Source: an uncultured Collinsella sp. (GTDB taxonomy: Bacteria; Actinomycetota; Coriobacteriia; Coriobacteriales; Coriobacteriaceae). From it: a stretch of DNA of 64,000 nucleotides. Below, one piece after another: positions 1 through 8,271 of this stretch (position 1 is its first letter; each line of letters opens with the position of its first letter). The notes under the pieces were generated by a model. The model ran no database searches, was not told where the DNA came from, and saw only the letters and a list, made by a program, of their open reading frames with translations. The DNA lies in the NCBI GenBank assembly GCA_900542905.1, contig UQPF01000007.1, positions 53,359-117,358 on the forward strand, read 5' to 3'. The translations under genes and the position numbers were made by a program.

Positions 1-75
1 GATGGAGGTGATGCAATGGTCCATGTCCTTGGCGGCGTTATACGAGGGAATACCGAATGTTATGACTTTATGCAT
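1..75 (-). CDS. Glycosyltransferase family 2, N-terminal fragment
   Basis: The first 25 codons of a minus-strand gene that runs off the left edge. The ATG at 75-73 lies inside the last codons of glf, so the two genes overlap by 8 bp and are probably translationally coupled. The visible residues include VITFGIPSYNAAKD, which matches the opening beta strand of GT-A fold family 2 glycosyltransferases (usually VSVIIPTYN). Such enzymes transfer a sugar from a nucleotide-sugar at the inner membrane face. Next to UDP-galactopyranose mutase it may be a galactofuranosyl or other surface-polysaccharide transferase. Only the start is visible, so the donor and acceptor cannot be judged. Confidence 0.7.
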   Translation of the reverse strand, partial: MHKVITFGIPSYNAAKDMDHCITSI

Positions 76-1270
76 GGCAGGCGATAATCTCATCCGAAAG
101 ATCGAGGGCGGAATTGGTCACGGCGTCCATATCGTAGTAACGATACTCGGCCAGACGACCCACCGGGTGGAAGTTCGTCAGGTTCTGGACGCGCTCAAGA
201 TAGCGCTCATAGAGCTCACGGTTCTCGGGCTCAAGAATGGCGTAGTACGGCGTCTCGCCCGAGCCGGGCGTATAGGCCTTGGAGTACTCCTTCATGATGG
301 TGGTCTTGCCGGGCAGGACCTGACCGGTCATGTTCTTGAACTCGGTAATACGCGTATAGTCCTCGCTCGTGGTGTAGTTGACGGTGCCCACGGGCTGGAA
401 CTGATCCATATCGAGCGTCTCGAACTTCATATCGAGCGTGCGGTACGGCAGCGCGCCCAGGTCGAGGTTGAACAGCTCGTCGAGTGGACCGGTGTAGACG
501 ATCTCGCCGCCATAGACCTTGCCGTCGATCTTGACGGTAGTCTCGTCGATCTCAAAGAGATCGCGGGCGTCCACGTCGCAGAACACGTCGATTAGGTCGT
601 GGTCGAGCATGTGCTCAAAGAGCGCCGTGTAGCCCTCCTGCGGCATGCCCTGGAAGGGAGCTTGCGGGAAGTAGCGGTCATCATCGCCCACAAAGACGGG
701 AACGCGGCCGGTGATCGAGGGATCGATCTGATCGGGCGTCTGGCCCCACTGCTTCATGGTGTAATGCAAAAAGACGTTCTCGTAGACGTAATCGGCGACC
801 TCGGCAAGATCCGGGTCGTTCTTCTTACGCAGCTCCATAATGGGCACCTTGACATCCTTGCCAAAGGTCTCCACGAGCTTCTGATACAGCTCCTCGCCGC
901 GCTCGTCACCAAAGGCGAGCTTGAGACTCGCATGGTTGAAGGGCACGGGCATAAGGGTACCGTTGATGTTGGCGAGCACCTTGTGCTGATAATCCGTCCA
1001 CTTGGTAAAGCGCGACAGGAAATTGTGCACGCGCTCGTTAAAAGTGTGATAGATATGCGGACCGTACTCGTGGATCAGGATTCCGGCCTCGTCAGTGCAG
1101 TCATAGGCATTGCCCGCAATGTGGCTACGGCGCTCCAAAACGGCAACACGATAGCCGATGGTCTCGGCAAGACGGCGGGCGCAAACGGCACCGGCATATC
1201 CAGCACCGACGACAATCATGTCGTACGCGCCGGCGTTAAAGCCTTCAGGCAGGCCTGAGGTAATCTGCAT
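68..1270 (-). CDS. glf: UDP-galactopyranose mutase
   Basis: A 400-residue flavoenzyme that interconverts UDP-galactopyranose and UDP-galactofuranose to supply galactofuranose for surface glycans. The FAD-binding Rossmann motif GAGYAGAVCARRL is near residue 22, followed by VLERRSHIAGNAYD. Typical mutase segments follow: HEYGPHIYHT, YTMKQWGQ, and a C-terminal GRLAEYRYYDMDAV close to the conserved Arg/Tyr substrate site. The length fits the bacterial family. The start is supported by AAGGAG five bases upstream. It overlaps a glycosyltransferase downstream, marking the edge of a polysaccharide cluster that extends to the left. Confidence 0.95.
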   Translation of the reverse strand: MQITSGLPEGFNAGAYDMIVVGAGYAGAVCARRLAETIGYRVAVLERRSHIAGNAYDCTDEAGILIHEYGPHIYHTFNERVHNFLSRFTKWTDYQHKVLANINGTLMPVPFNHASLKLAFGDERGEELYQKLVETFGKDVKVPIMELRKKNDPDLAEVADYVYENVFLHYTMKQWGQTPDQIDPSITGRVPVFVGDDDRYFPQAPFQGMPQEGYTALFEHMLDHDLIDVFCDVDARDLFEIDETTVKIDGKVYGGEIVYTGPLDELFNLDLGALPYRTLDMKFETLDMDQFQPVGTVNYTTSEDYTRITEFKNMTGQVLPGKTTIMKEYSKAYTPGSGETPYYAILEPENRELYERYLERVQNLTNFHPVGRLAEYRYYDMDAVTNSALDLSDEIIACHA

Positions 1271-1348
1271 CGATACTCCTTGTCAAAAGCCACGGGCTCG
1301 TTAGCTGGGCTTTTCTCGAACATTCTTCGAGACATATTTATCAGAGCG

Positions 1349-1374
1349 ATTATAGCGCTAATGCGTCCTATAAT
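1349..1374. promoter_or_regulatory. Divergent promoter elements between glf and pta
   Basis: TATAAT stands at 1369-1374 on the plus strand, facing pta. A second TATAAT reads on the minus strand at 1354-1349, facing glf. Neither has a convincing -35 box at 17 bp. They are the only good -10 hexamers in the 231-bp divergent spacer, so back-to-back promoters are likely but not proven. Confidence 0.4.
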
Positions 1375-1427
1375 GAGCTTGCCACACAAGGAAAGCTCAA
1401 GCACCGCGGCGTACATAATTGAAAGGT

Positions 1428-1448
1428 AAACCCGCTAGCAGCGGGTTT
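1428..1448 (+). other. Hairpin in the pta leader
   Basis: A perfect 9-bp stem (AAACCCGCT / AGCGGGTTT) with a 3-base loop lies 54 bp upstream of the pta start, downstream of the putative pta -10 box. No T run follows. It could stabilise or attenuate the pta transcript, or be a remnant terminator. Confidence 0.4.
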
Positions 1449-1501
1449 ATTCGTGAACAGCCGGGTGCCTGGAGCTTAGCGAAACGCTTGTAAGGAGTAA
1501 C

Positions 1502-2482
1502 ATGAGCGATTTCCTAAACCGTATGAAGTCTGCCGCCAAGGCCGACCTTAAGACGATCGTCCTGCCCGAGGGCGAGGATCCGCGCACTATCGTCGCGGCC
1601 ACCAAAATCATCGAGGAGGGCCTGGCAAAGATCGTCATCCTGGGCAACCCCGACGAGATCAACGTTCCCGGCGCTACCGTCATCGACCCGCGCAATGCCG
1701 AGAAGCACGAGGAGTACGCGCAGAAGTTTGCCGAGCTCCGCGCCAAGAAGGGCGTTACCATCGAGCAGGCTCGCGCCCAGGTGATGGACGCCACCTACTT
1801 TGGCACCATGATGGTCAAGATGGGCGATGCCGACGGCCTGGTCTCCGGCGCCTGCCACTCCACCGCCGACACCCTGCGCCCCGCGCTTCAGATCCTCAAG
1901 ACCGCCCCGGGCACCAAGCTGGTCTCGGCCTTCTTCGTGATGTGCACCGACACCCCGCAGTTCGGCACTGACGGCACGCTGATCTTCGCCGACTGCGGCC
2001 TCAACATCAACCCGTCCTCCGACGAGCTCTCCGAGATCGCCATCGCCTCCGCTCACTCCTGGTCCACCTTCATGGGCAACGTTGAGCCGCACGTGGCCAT
2101 GCTCTCCTACTCCACCATGGGCTCCGCTGGCGGCGAGGTCGCCAAGAAGGTCCAGGAGGCTGTGAAGTTCTGCAAGGAGAAGGCTCCCGAGCTCGCCATC
2201 GACGGCGACCTGCAGCTCGATGCCGCTATTGTCCCCACCGTCGCCCAGCTCAAGGCTCCCGGCTCCTCCGTTGCCGGCAAGGCCAACGTGCTCGTGTTCC
2301 CCGACCTCGAGGCCGGCAACATCGGCTACAAGCTGGTCCAGCGCTTCGCCGGCGCCGACGCCTACGGCCCCATCCTGCAGGGCATCGCCAAGCCGGTCAA
2401 CGATCTGTCGCGCGGCTGCTCTGCCGACGACATCGTGGGTGTCGTGGCCATCACCGCCGTCCAGGCTCAGATGGCTGAGTAG
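1502..2482 (+). CDS. pta: Phosphate acetyltransferase
   Basis: A 326-residue short-form Pta that interconverts acetyl-CoA plus phosphate and acetyl phosphate plus CoA in the cytosol. Family segments are clear: TIVLPEGEDPRT near the N-terminus, DADGLVSGACHSTADTLRPA, SAFFVMCTDTPQFG, ALLSYST-like AMLSYSTMGSAGG, and PDLEAGNIGYKLVQR near the C-terminus. The ATG is preceded by AAGGAG. With the two acetate kinases lying convergently downstream it completes the acetate/ATP branch of fermentation. Codon use is strongly GC-ending, as in a highly expressed gene. Confidence 0.96.
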   Translation: MSDFLNRMKSAAKADLKTIVLPEGEDPRTIVAATKIIEEGLAKIVILGNPDEINVPGATVIDPRNAEKHEEYAQKFAELRAKKGVTIEQARAQVMDATYFGTMMVKMGDADGLVSGACHSTADTLRPALQILKTAPGTKLVSAFFVMCTDTPQFGTDGTLIFADCGLNINPSSDELSEIAIASAHSWSTFMGNVEPHVAMLSYSTMGSAGGEVAKKVQEAVKFCKEKAPELAIDGDLQLDAAIVPTVAQLKAPGSSVAGKANVLVFPDLEAGNIGYKLVQRFAGADAYGPILQGIAKPVNDLSRGCSADDIVGVVAITAVQAQMAE

Positions 2483-2497
2483 CGGACATATCCCCTC

Positions 2498-2624
2498 GGG
2501 ACCCTACAGGGTAAAGCTCTGAAAACGTCCTCGGACATGCATGAAACCCCCGCTGCGCACTTCGTGCGGCGGGGGTTTCATGCGTCCTGCGGAATATTTT
2601 CAGAGCTTTACCCTGTAGGGTCCC
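2498..2624. repeat. 127-base nested palindrome after pta
   Basis: A perfect 28-bp inverted repeat (2498-2525 against 2597-2624) encloses a second hairpin (2539-2583) whose stem contains CCCCCGC/GCGGGGG. The outer arm begins GGGACCCTACAGGG. The inner hairpin may be the pta terminator; the outer arms are far longer than a terminator needs and resemble a miniature palindromic element. No coding capacity is seen. Confidence 0.75.
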
Positions 2625-2786
2625 TGCCGCCACGTAGCAATCAGGGAATCCGGGGTGGACGGCGGCTTGGCTACGAGCTGGAGCTGAAAATCTGAATGGA
2701 TGGGTGCCGTTGCTGGGAGCGCAGGCGTTGCTGATGATGATCACTTTGGAGATTGAAAGGCCGGTGGGCTTCGGCGGTTGTTGTGC

Positions 2787-2958
2787 CGGAAACTACATCC
2801 CAGTTTGGAGGCGGATTGTGGGATGTGGCTTCCGCTTGGGGCCTGTTTGGGAAACTTTGGGACGGAATTTTGCTTTATTGTGGGTCGCACTTTCCGCAAC
2901 GTGCCTCAACCGGAAAGCGTGTCCCAGTATTTGCGCTCGAAATGGGATGGAGTTTCCG
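2787..2958. repeat. Array of six 16-bp motifs in alternating orientation
   Basis: Copies of CGGAAACTACATCCCA-like sequence or its reverse complement start at 2787, 2819, 2849, 2881, 2911 and 2943. Orientation alternates reverse/forward and spacing alternates 32 and 30 bp. The 2849 copy is degenerate (only GGAAACT is kept); the others keep the TGGGA and TTCCG ends with a variable 5-6 bp centre. The rest of the 2483-3032 gap holds no credible gene; open frames here merely run through the repeats. Confidence 0.8.
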
Positions 2959-2974
2959 TCGTCCGCCTGCTAGC

Positions 2975-3010
2975 AAAAAGGCCTCCGGAGCTGCTGCTCT
3001 GGAGGCCTTT
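2975..3010 (-). terminator. Intrinsic terminator after the downstream ackA
   Basis: Stem AAAGGCCTCC (2977-2986) pairs perfectly with GGAGGCCTTT (3001-3010); on the minus strand it runs into a T-rich end (A run at 2975-2979). It lies 23 bp beyond the ackA stop. Confidence 0.85.
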
Positions 3011-3032
3011 CGTTTACTTGCAAATGCGCACG

Positions 3033-4211
3033 TTAGTTGTTCTTGGTCAGACGCTCGACGTCGTGGGCGATCATGTATTCCTCGTCGGTGGGGATGACCA
3101 TGACCGTGACGGCGGAACCGGCGGCGCTGATGACCTGCGGGCCGTTGCCCACGGCCTCGCGGTTCTTGTTGTTGTCGATGCGCACGCCCAGCCACTCAAA
3201 GCAGTCGCAGAAGGCCTTGCGGATCGACCAGTCGTTCTCGCCGATACCGGCGGTAAAGGTGATGGTGTCCACGCCCGCCATGGAAGCGATCATTGAGCCG
3301 GCCTGCTGCATGGCCTTGTAGGCAAACATATCGAAGGCGAGCAGGCAACGCTCGTCGCCCTCGGAGGCGCGTGTACGGATGTCGCGGGCGTCGTTGGAAA
3401 TACCCGAGATGGCAAGCAGGCCAGACTGCTTGTTCATCATGTCGTCGACTTCCTGGTAGGTGTAGCCGCCCTCGCGCTGCAGGTAGCACACGGTGGCCGG
3501 GTCGATGGAGCCGCAGCGGGTACCCATCATCAAGCCGTCGAGCGGCGTGAGGCCCATCGTGGTATCGCGGCAGACACCGTCCTCGATAGCGGCGAGCGAG
3601 GCGCCGTTACCCAGATGGCACGAAAGCAGACGGTGGCAGCGCGAACCCAGGATCTCCTTGGCCATCATCCACTCGTAGCGGTGGCTCGTTCCATGGGCGC
3701 CGTACTTGCGCACATGATACTTATCGCACACGTCCTTGGGCAACGCGTAGGTGTAGGCAACCTCGGGCATGGTCATGTGGAACGAGGTATCGAAGACGGC
3801 CACGTTGGGCAGCTCCGGATACTTCTCGCGGCAATACTCGATTGCTGCGGCCTCGCCGTAATTATGCAGCGGGGCGAGCGGGGCCACCTCAAGGATCTTA
3901 GCCATGACCTCATCGTCGACGACTGCGGAATCATCGAAGTGCCAGCCGCCCTGAACGATGCGATGCCCAATGCCATCGATCGTAAAGTCGGTCTTCTCAA
4001 GCTCCTCGAGCACGCGACCGATAGCAGAGCGATGATCGGGAAAAGGAATCTCCTCGGTCTGCTTGGCACCACCGTTCTCGGAGTGGCCAAAGATGCCCAT
4101 CTCCGAGCCGATACGCTCGCAGTTACCCTTGGCGAAAACCTCGCGGGTATCGGTATCCAAAAGCTGATATTTAAGACTCGAGCTGCCGGCGTTGACAACA
4201 AGTACGTTCAT
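3033..4211 (-). CDS. ackA: Acetate kinase, downstream paralogue
   Basis: A 392-residue acetate kinase that makes ATP and acetate from acetyl phosphate and ADP. The ASKHA-fold landmarks are present: NAGSSSLKYQL at residue 7, GHRIVQGG, FDTSFHMTMP, CHLGNGASLAAI, the phosphate/substrate loop MGLTPLDGLMMGTRCGSID, and FTAGIGEN near the C-terminus. It follows a second ackA on the same strand after 164 bp, and the two are clearly related along their whole length. It ends in a strong terminator. This copy has a less GC-optimised codon pattern than its partner, so it may be the minor or more specialised isoenzyme. Confidence 0.95.
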   Translation of the reverse strand: MNVLVVNAGSSSLKYQLLDTDTREVFAKGNCERIGSEMGIFGHSENGGAKQTEEIPFPDHRSAIGRVLEELEKTDFTIDGIGHRIVQGGWHFDDSAVVDDEVMAKILEVAPLAPLHNYGEAAAIEYCREKYPELPNVAVFDTSFHMTMPEVAYTYALPKDVCDKYHVRKYGAHGTSHRYEWMMAKEILGSRCHRLLSCHLGNGASLAAIEDGVCRDTTMGLTPLDGLMMGTRCGSIDPATVCYLQREGGYTYQEVDDMMNKQSGLLAISGISNDARDIRTRASEGDERCLLAFDMFAYKAMQQAGSMIASMAGVDTITFTAGIGENDWSIRKAFCDCFEWLGVRIDNNKNREAVGNGPQVISAAGSAVTVMVIPTDEEYMIAHDVERLTKNN

Positions 4212-4324
4212 GAGACTCCTTCGTGATTACAGTACGGTCGGCAAACCTATAAGGCGGCCGTACCCTTAATAAGAAGTTATCAGAATTCAATAAATATCTA
4301 TTAAGCTCTTCGCCCAAAGAGCGT

Positions 4325-4363
4325 AAAAGAGGGCTGAACGGCACAAGGCCATCCAGTCCCCTC
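4325..4363 (-). terminator. Possible terminator between the two ackA genes
   Basis: On the minus strand GAGGGGACTG can pair imperfectly with CAGCCCTC and is followed by TTTT. The stem has a 2-base bulge and a long loop, so some transcripts may read through into the second ackA. Confidence 0.4.
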
Positions 4364-4375
4364 CCCTTGCATCAA

Positions 4376-5554
4376 TTACTTGGCGTTGACAATGCGCTCG
4401 ACGTCGGAAGCGATCATGAACTCCTCGTCCGTGGGGATGACGAAGATCTTGACCTTGGAATCCTTGGCAGACAGGCACCAAGCGCCGTCACCACGCAGGG
4501 CGTTGCGGGCATGATCCATCTTGACGCCCATAAAGGCCAGACGGTCGGCAACGCCGGCACGAACGGCCGGAGCGTGCTCACCGATGCCAGCGGTGAAGAC
4601 CAGCGTGTCCATGCCGCACATGGAAGTAGCCATCTCGGCAGCCTTGGCGGCAATCTTGTAGACAAACATGTCGAAGGCGAGCTGAGCATCGGGGTCACCA
4701 GCGGCGGCGAGCTCCTCGACGTTGCGGCAGTCGTTGGTCTTGCCGCCGGTCACAGCCAAAAGACCGGACTTCTTGTTCATCATCTCGTCGACCTCGTCGA
4801 AGGTGTAGCCGCCCTCGCGCTGCAGGTAGCACACGGTAGCCGGGTCGATGGAGCCGCAGCGGGTGCCCATCATGACGCCGTCGAGCGGCGTCAAGCCCAT
4901 GGTGGTGTCCATGCACTTGCCGTCCTCGATGGCGCACAGGGAAGCGCCGGAGCCGATATGGCACACGACGACCTTGCGGGCCTCGCCGTTGGTCATCTCG
5001 GCGACCTTCTTGGAGATGTAGCGGTAGCTGGTGCCGTGGGCGCCGTACTTACGGATGTGCAGCTTGTCGCAGACGTCCTTGGGCAGGGCGTAAGTCTTGG
5101 CGACCTCGGGCATGTTGAAGTGGAAAGCGGTGTCGTAGACCGTGACGTTGGGCAGGTCGGGATACTGCTCGAGGCAGTACTCGATAACGTTGGCCTCGGG
5201 GTTGTTGTGCAGCGGAGCGAGCGGAGCGACCTCGCGGATCTTGGCGAGGACGTCCTCGTCGACGAGGGAGGAATCGCCAAAGTACCAACCGCCCTGAACG
5301 ATACGGTGGCCGATGCCCTCGATCTTGACGCCGTTGGCCTCAAGGTCCTTCAGGACGACCTCGATGGCGACCTTGTGGTCGGGGAACTCGATGTTCTCGG
5401 TCACCTTCTTGGAGCCATTGGCAGCATGGGTGAAGGTACCACCGGTAAAGCAGACGCGCTCGCAGGAGCCCTTTGCGGACACCTTATGGGACTTGGTGTC
5501 GATGACCTGATACTTAAGGGTCGAAGATCCCGCGTTGACGACCAGAACGTTCAT
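4376..5554 (-). CDS. ackA: Acetate kinase, upstream paralogue
   Basis: A second 392-residue acetate kinase with the same landmarks: NAGSSTLKYQV, GHRIVQGGWYFGD, YDTAFHFNMP, CHIGSGASLCAI, MGLTPLDGVMMGTRCGSID and FTAGIGEHAP. Compared with the other copy it has GSGASL instead of GNGASL in the nucleotide/phosphate loop and carries a Lys-rich region around residue 45. The ATG has GGGAGACAC upstream. The codon choice is very GC-biased, suggesting this is the main, highly expressed enzyme. Tandem full-length copies point to gene duplication; whether substrate preference has diverged (for example to propionate) cannot be seen from sequence alone. Confidence 0.95.
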   Translation of the reverse strand: MNVLVVNAGSSTLKYQVIDTKSHKVSAKGSCERVCFTGGTFTHAANGSKKVTENIEFPDHKVAIEVVLKDLEANGVKIEGIGHRIVQGGWYFGDSSLVDEDVLAKIREVAPLAPLHNNPEANVIEYCLEQYPDLPNVTVYDTAFHFNMPEVAKTYALPKDVCDKLHIRKYGAHGTSYRYISKKVAEMTNGEARKVVVCHIGSGASLCAIEDGKCMDTTMGLTPLDGVMMGTRCGSIDPATVCYLQREGGYTFDEVDEMMNKKSGLLAVTGGKTNDCRNVEELAAAGDPDAQLAFDMFVYKIAAKAAEMATSMCGMDTLVFTAGIGEHAPAVRAGVADRLAFMGVKMDHARNALRGDGAWCLSAKDSKVKIFVIPTDEEFMIASDVERIVNAK

Positions 5555-5607
5555 GTGTCTCCCTACTAACAGGCGGTGTGGCGCCGCCAGGTTACATACG
5601 CTTCAAT

Positions 5608-5641
5608 AATAAACCCAAACGCCCTCGCGCTCGGGTTTATT
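5608..5641 (-). terminator. Hairpin between the MFS gene and ackA
   Basis: AATAAACCC (5608-5616) pairs perfectly with GGGTTTATT (5633-5641). It sits 34 bp after the MFS stop and upstream of ackA, so it probably terminates the upstream minus-strand transcript; the A/T-rich base of the stem lets it work on either strand. Confidence 0.6.
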
Positions 5642-5674
5642 GCGTTGATATATAAGTTATCGGTGCCTAAATAC

Positions 5675-6835
5675 TCATGGCCTTTGACTTGTAAGACGAA
5701 ATAGCGCGGGGATATACACCAGGGAAGAAATCCCGAGCGCAACAAGCAATACGACTCGAATGCCCGCGATGCTGCTCAACGCAGCATTGAACAGATAGAA
5801 AAGGATGGCACCCACCGCCACCATCTGGCTTTGGACCGAAATCAGTGAACAGCGCATCGAAGAATCGGCAGCATTTTGGAAAACTGAGTATTTGATTGGG
5901 GCAAACAACGAGTACGCAACCGTCTGCAGCACATAGAACACGGGCGGCAAATTAGCCGGAGTAAGGGGGATCAAAAACAAAGCTGTCAATACTAAGCGAA
6001 TGATGCCGCAAATACGCGCAAAACGGCTCTTGTCGACATGAGCAATCACACTGGGCACAATAAGCCCCATGGAGGCCGAGGCAAGGAGCTGGACCGCAAT
6101 GATCACACCCGAAGCGACGGCATTCATTCCGCGACCCGCAAGCAACAGTGAGAAAAAGTCTTCCAGGGCGACAAAAGCAAATGCTTGAGAACAGTCCATG
6201 ATGAACGCTGAACGAAGAATTCCGTTACACGCAATAGCGGCACCGATCATCTTCGGGCTAATTCCACGCTCAGGTGTCCCCGCAGTGCCCCCTCTTCGCA
6301 TCTCAGGAATGCAGACAACGACAACCAACGTCAACACCATGGCGATGATATCGACCGAAAGCCCAATGAGATACGCGCCAGCAGACGAAATGAAACCGCC
6401 CACGCAAGCGGAGATGGCATAAGAGGCATAGAAAACAAATCGCTCAACGACATTAAGTCTTACGAGCTGGTCCTGAGAGACACTGTCTATGTAAATCGCT
6501 TCTATGGATCCGCTCAGACATGCAACGGCAAAACCTTTGAGAGCGAACGCACCGATTAAAAGCAGAGGGGAACGGACGAGAAGCAGGGCGGCGTAGTATC
6601 CAAGCATCCCCACGACGCCAACGAGACCGCTTGTCTTTCGTCCAAACCTATCAGCAATATAGCCAGTGGGAACTTCGAGGATGAACTTGCTCACTTGATA
6701 TGCAATCATCATGCTAGAAATCGATACCATCGAAAGTCCGACGAACTCAAGGTAGACAGTTAGAAAATACAAAATGGTGCTGAAGTTCGACAGAAAAACG
6801 AACGTCATATAAAGCAAAACCGTACGGTTTTTCAT
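5675..6835 (-). CDS. MFS transporter
   Basis: A 386-residue, twelve-helix major facilitator protein of the inner membrane. The first helix is LLYMTFVFLSNFSTILYFL; the loop after helix 2 carries the MFS motif GYIADRFGRKTSG (residues about 60-72). I chose the ATG at 6835 over the upstream TTG at 6859 because GGAGG lies 7 bases before it and the protein then starts MKNRTVLLYM, as is normal for the family. The substrate is unknown. It directly follows a LysR regulator, which may control it. AT content is higher than in the flanking housekeeping genes. Confidence 0.85.
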   Translation of the reverse strand: MKNRTVLLYMTFVFLSNFSTILYFLTVYLEFVGLSMVSISSMMIAYQVSKFILEVPTGYIADRFGRKTSGLVGVVGMLGYYAALLLVRSPLLLIGAFALKGFAVACLSGSIEAIYIDSVSQDQLVRLNVVERFVFYASYAISACVGGFISSAGAYLIGLSVDIIAMVLTLVVVVCIPEMRRGGTAGTPERGISPKMIGAAIACNGILRSAFIMDCSQAFAFVALEDFFSLLLAGRGMNAVASGVIIAVQLLASASMGLIVPSVIAHVDKSRFARICGIIRLVLTALFLIPLTPANLPPVFYVLQTVAYSLFAPIKYSVFQNAADSSMRCSLISVQSQMVAVGAILFYLFNAALSSIAGIRVVLLVALGISSLVYIPALFRLTSQRP

Positions 6836-6954
6836 GCTCCGCCCTCCAAGAGTCAACAATCTAAATCGGAATCTTGGAAAAGCATGAGGGCAAAGCCGTC
6901 AGTCATGTGTTACAAGGCGTCAACATTCACTTGACGACACGAGGCCAAATGGCC

Positions 6955-7845
6955 TCACGAAGCGAGATGACGCAATAGGTGGAGAAATACCGTCTGGTGT
7001 CGATCGGTCCAGGCATTTTGTCGATAGCAAAAGTAAATGGGCAAGGCTACGTCATGTGAGGCTTCAATGGAGCACTCGCTCACTTCCGATCCATCCGATG
7101 CGAGAGAAGAGCCAGAAAAACCCAATATCAATCCCCCGGCTTGAAGAAACTCAGCCTGCGCCCTGTTTTCGTATTCGACATCACGGAAGCGAAAATTGAC
7201 GAGCTGGGCTTCAGGGCATTGGTTAATCGCATTGAGACAGGGTGACAAATTAATGGGAACAGCGAGCCTGCCGCCCAGTAACTCACGAATGGTCATAGCG
7301 TCAACAGATTGATGAGCCGCTGGGTATGAAAGAACCTTGAGCTCCTTTTCACCCAAATATTTTGAAGAAAGGACGCTGTCCCGTGGTTCCTCAAACGAGA
7401 TAGCCACGTCCGAAATTCCAAGTATAAGTGATTCAAAGCATGTAGCCGTTGGCTGATGCCACACATCAAGGTGAATCTGAGGGTGCGAGCGTTCAAACGA
7501 GTCATACCAGTTTTCGGCAAAAAGGCGCCCCCGCCCATGAAGGCAGGGGGCGTAAAGACGGAAATGGCCGTCGGGCGAAACGCCGCCGTTCCCCGATTGA
7601 GCGTACTTTTTGAGATCGTCGACTTGTGCCAGGATCACGCGTGCACGACGCGCAAATTCTCTGCCCGCCGGAGACAAAACAGCCTCCCCCGCCGATCGGT
7701 TGAGCAAAACAATCTGATACTCAGATTCCAACTTTTTGATTGCCGACGAAACGGCCTGTGGGCTCACATGAACGGCTCGAGCCGCTTTGCGCACGCCGCC
7801 GTAGTTCGCTACCGCTTGAAGGTATTCGAGTTGAGAAAGCTGCAT
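6955..7845 (-). CDS. LysR-family transcriptional regulator
   Basis: A 296-residue regulator. The N-terminal winged helix (residues 1-60) reads MQLSQLEYLQAVANYGGVRK, then VSPQAVSSAIKKLE as the recognition helix, a standard LysR signature. The remainder is a periplasmic-binding-protein-like effector domain. GGAG precedes the ATG. It lies between the HIT gene and an MFS transporter, all on the minus strand. The likely target is the transporter 119 bp downstream, but the ligand is not evident. Confidence 0.88.
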   Translation of the reverse strand: MQLSQLEYLQAVANYGGVRKAARAVHVSPQAVSSAIKKLESEYQIVLLNRSAGEAVLSPAGREFARRARVILAQVDDLKKYAQSGNGGVSPDGHFRLYAPCLHGRGRLFAENWYDSFERSHPQIHLDVWHQPTATCFESLILGISDVAISFEEPRDSVLSSKYLGEKELKVLSYPAAHQSVDAMTIRELLGGRLAVPINLSPCLNAINQCPEAQLVNFRFRDVEYENRAQAEFLQAGGLILGFSGSSLASDGSEVSECSIEASHDVALPIYFCYRQNAWTDRHQTVFLHLLRHLAS

Positions 7846-7886
7846 AGGTTACTCCAAAGGCAGCCAAGTCGACGGCCTACGCGCCC

Positions 7887-8222
7887 TCAGATGAGGTTCT
7901 CGCCCAGGTTCTTGCCGCCGAGGACGTGCATGTGGAAGTGCATGACGGTCTGACCGGCGTTAACGCCCTTGTTGGAGATGACGCGGAAACCGTCCTCCAA
8001 GCCCTTGGCCTTAGCGACCTCCTGGATGGCGTGAGCCATGGCGCCCATGGTCTCGGCCGGTACGTTGTCGGCGATGTCGCTGTAGTGCTTCTTGGGGATC
8101 ACGAGCGTGTGGACCGGCGCCTGGGGATTGAGGTCGTCGAACGCGATGACCTGATCGTCCTCATAGACAACGGTCGAGGGGATCTCGTGGTTGGCGATTT
8201 TGCAGAAGATGCAATCACACAT
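7887..8222 (-). CDS. HIT-family nucleotide hydrolase/transferase
   Basis: A 111-residue histidine-triad protein of the HINT type, which hydrolyses nucleoside phosphoramidates. The zinc-like N-terminal CDCIFCKI and the catalytic triad MHFHMHVLGGKN (about residues 92-103) are clear. The ATG at 8222 is chosen over the longer frame because GAAAGGA lies 7 bases upstream and HINT proteins start with MxDCIFCKI. It lies downstream of xseB on the same strand. Confidence 0.92.
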   Translation of the reverse strand: MCDCIFCKIANHEIPSTVVYEDDQVIAFDDLNPQAPVHTLVIPKKHYSDIADNVPAETMGAMAHAIQEVAKAKGLEDGFRVISNKGVNAGQTVMHFHMHVLGGKNLGENLI

Positions 8223-8271
8223 GGTTGGTTCCTTTCTCACAGACCAAGGTAATTATATTTGGTCAGGATGG

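Noticed and set aside
1428..1448. Terminator of an upstream plus-strand gene
   Set aside because: No plus-strand gene lies upstream and no T run follows; kept only as a leader hairpin.
2704..3296. Overlapping small open frames between pta and ackA
   Set aside because: They run through the alternating repeat array and into ackA antisense; no ribosome site or domain.
4367..5569. 400-codon plus-strand open frame opposite ackA
   Set aside because: Antisense shadow of a highly GC-biased gene; composition is Val/Asp/Leu/Gly-rich with no domain, and ackA accounts for the region.
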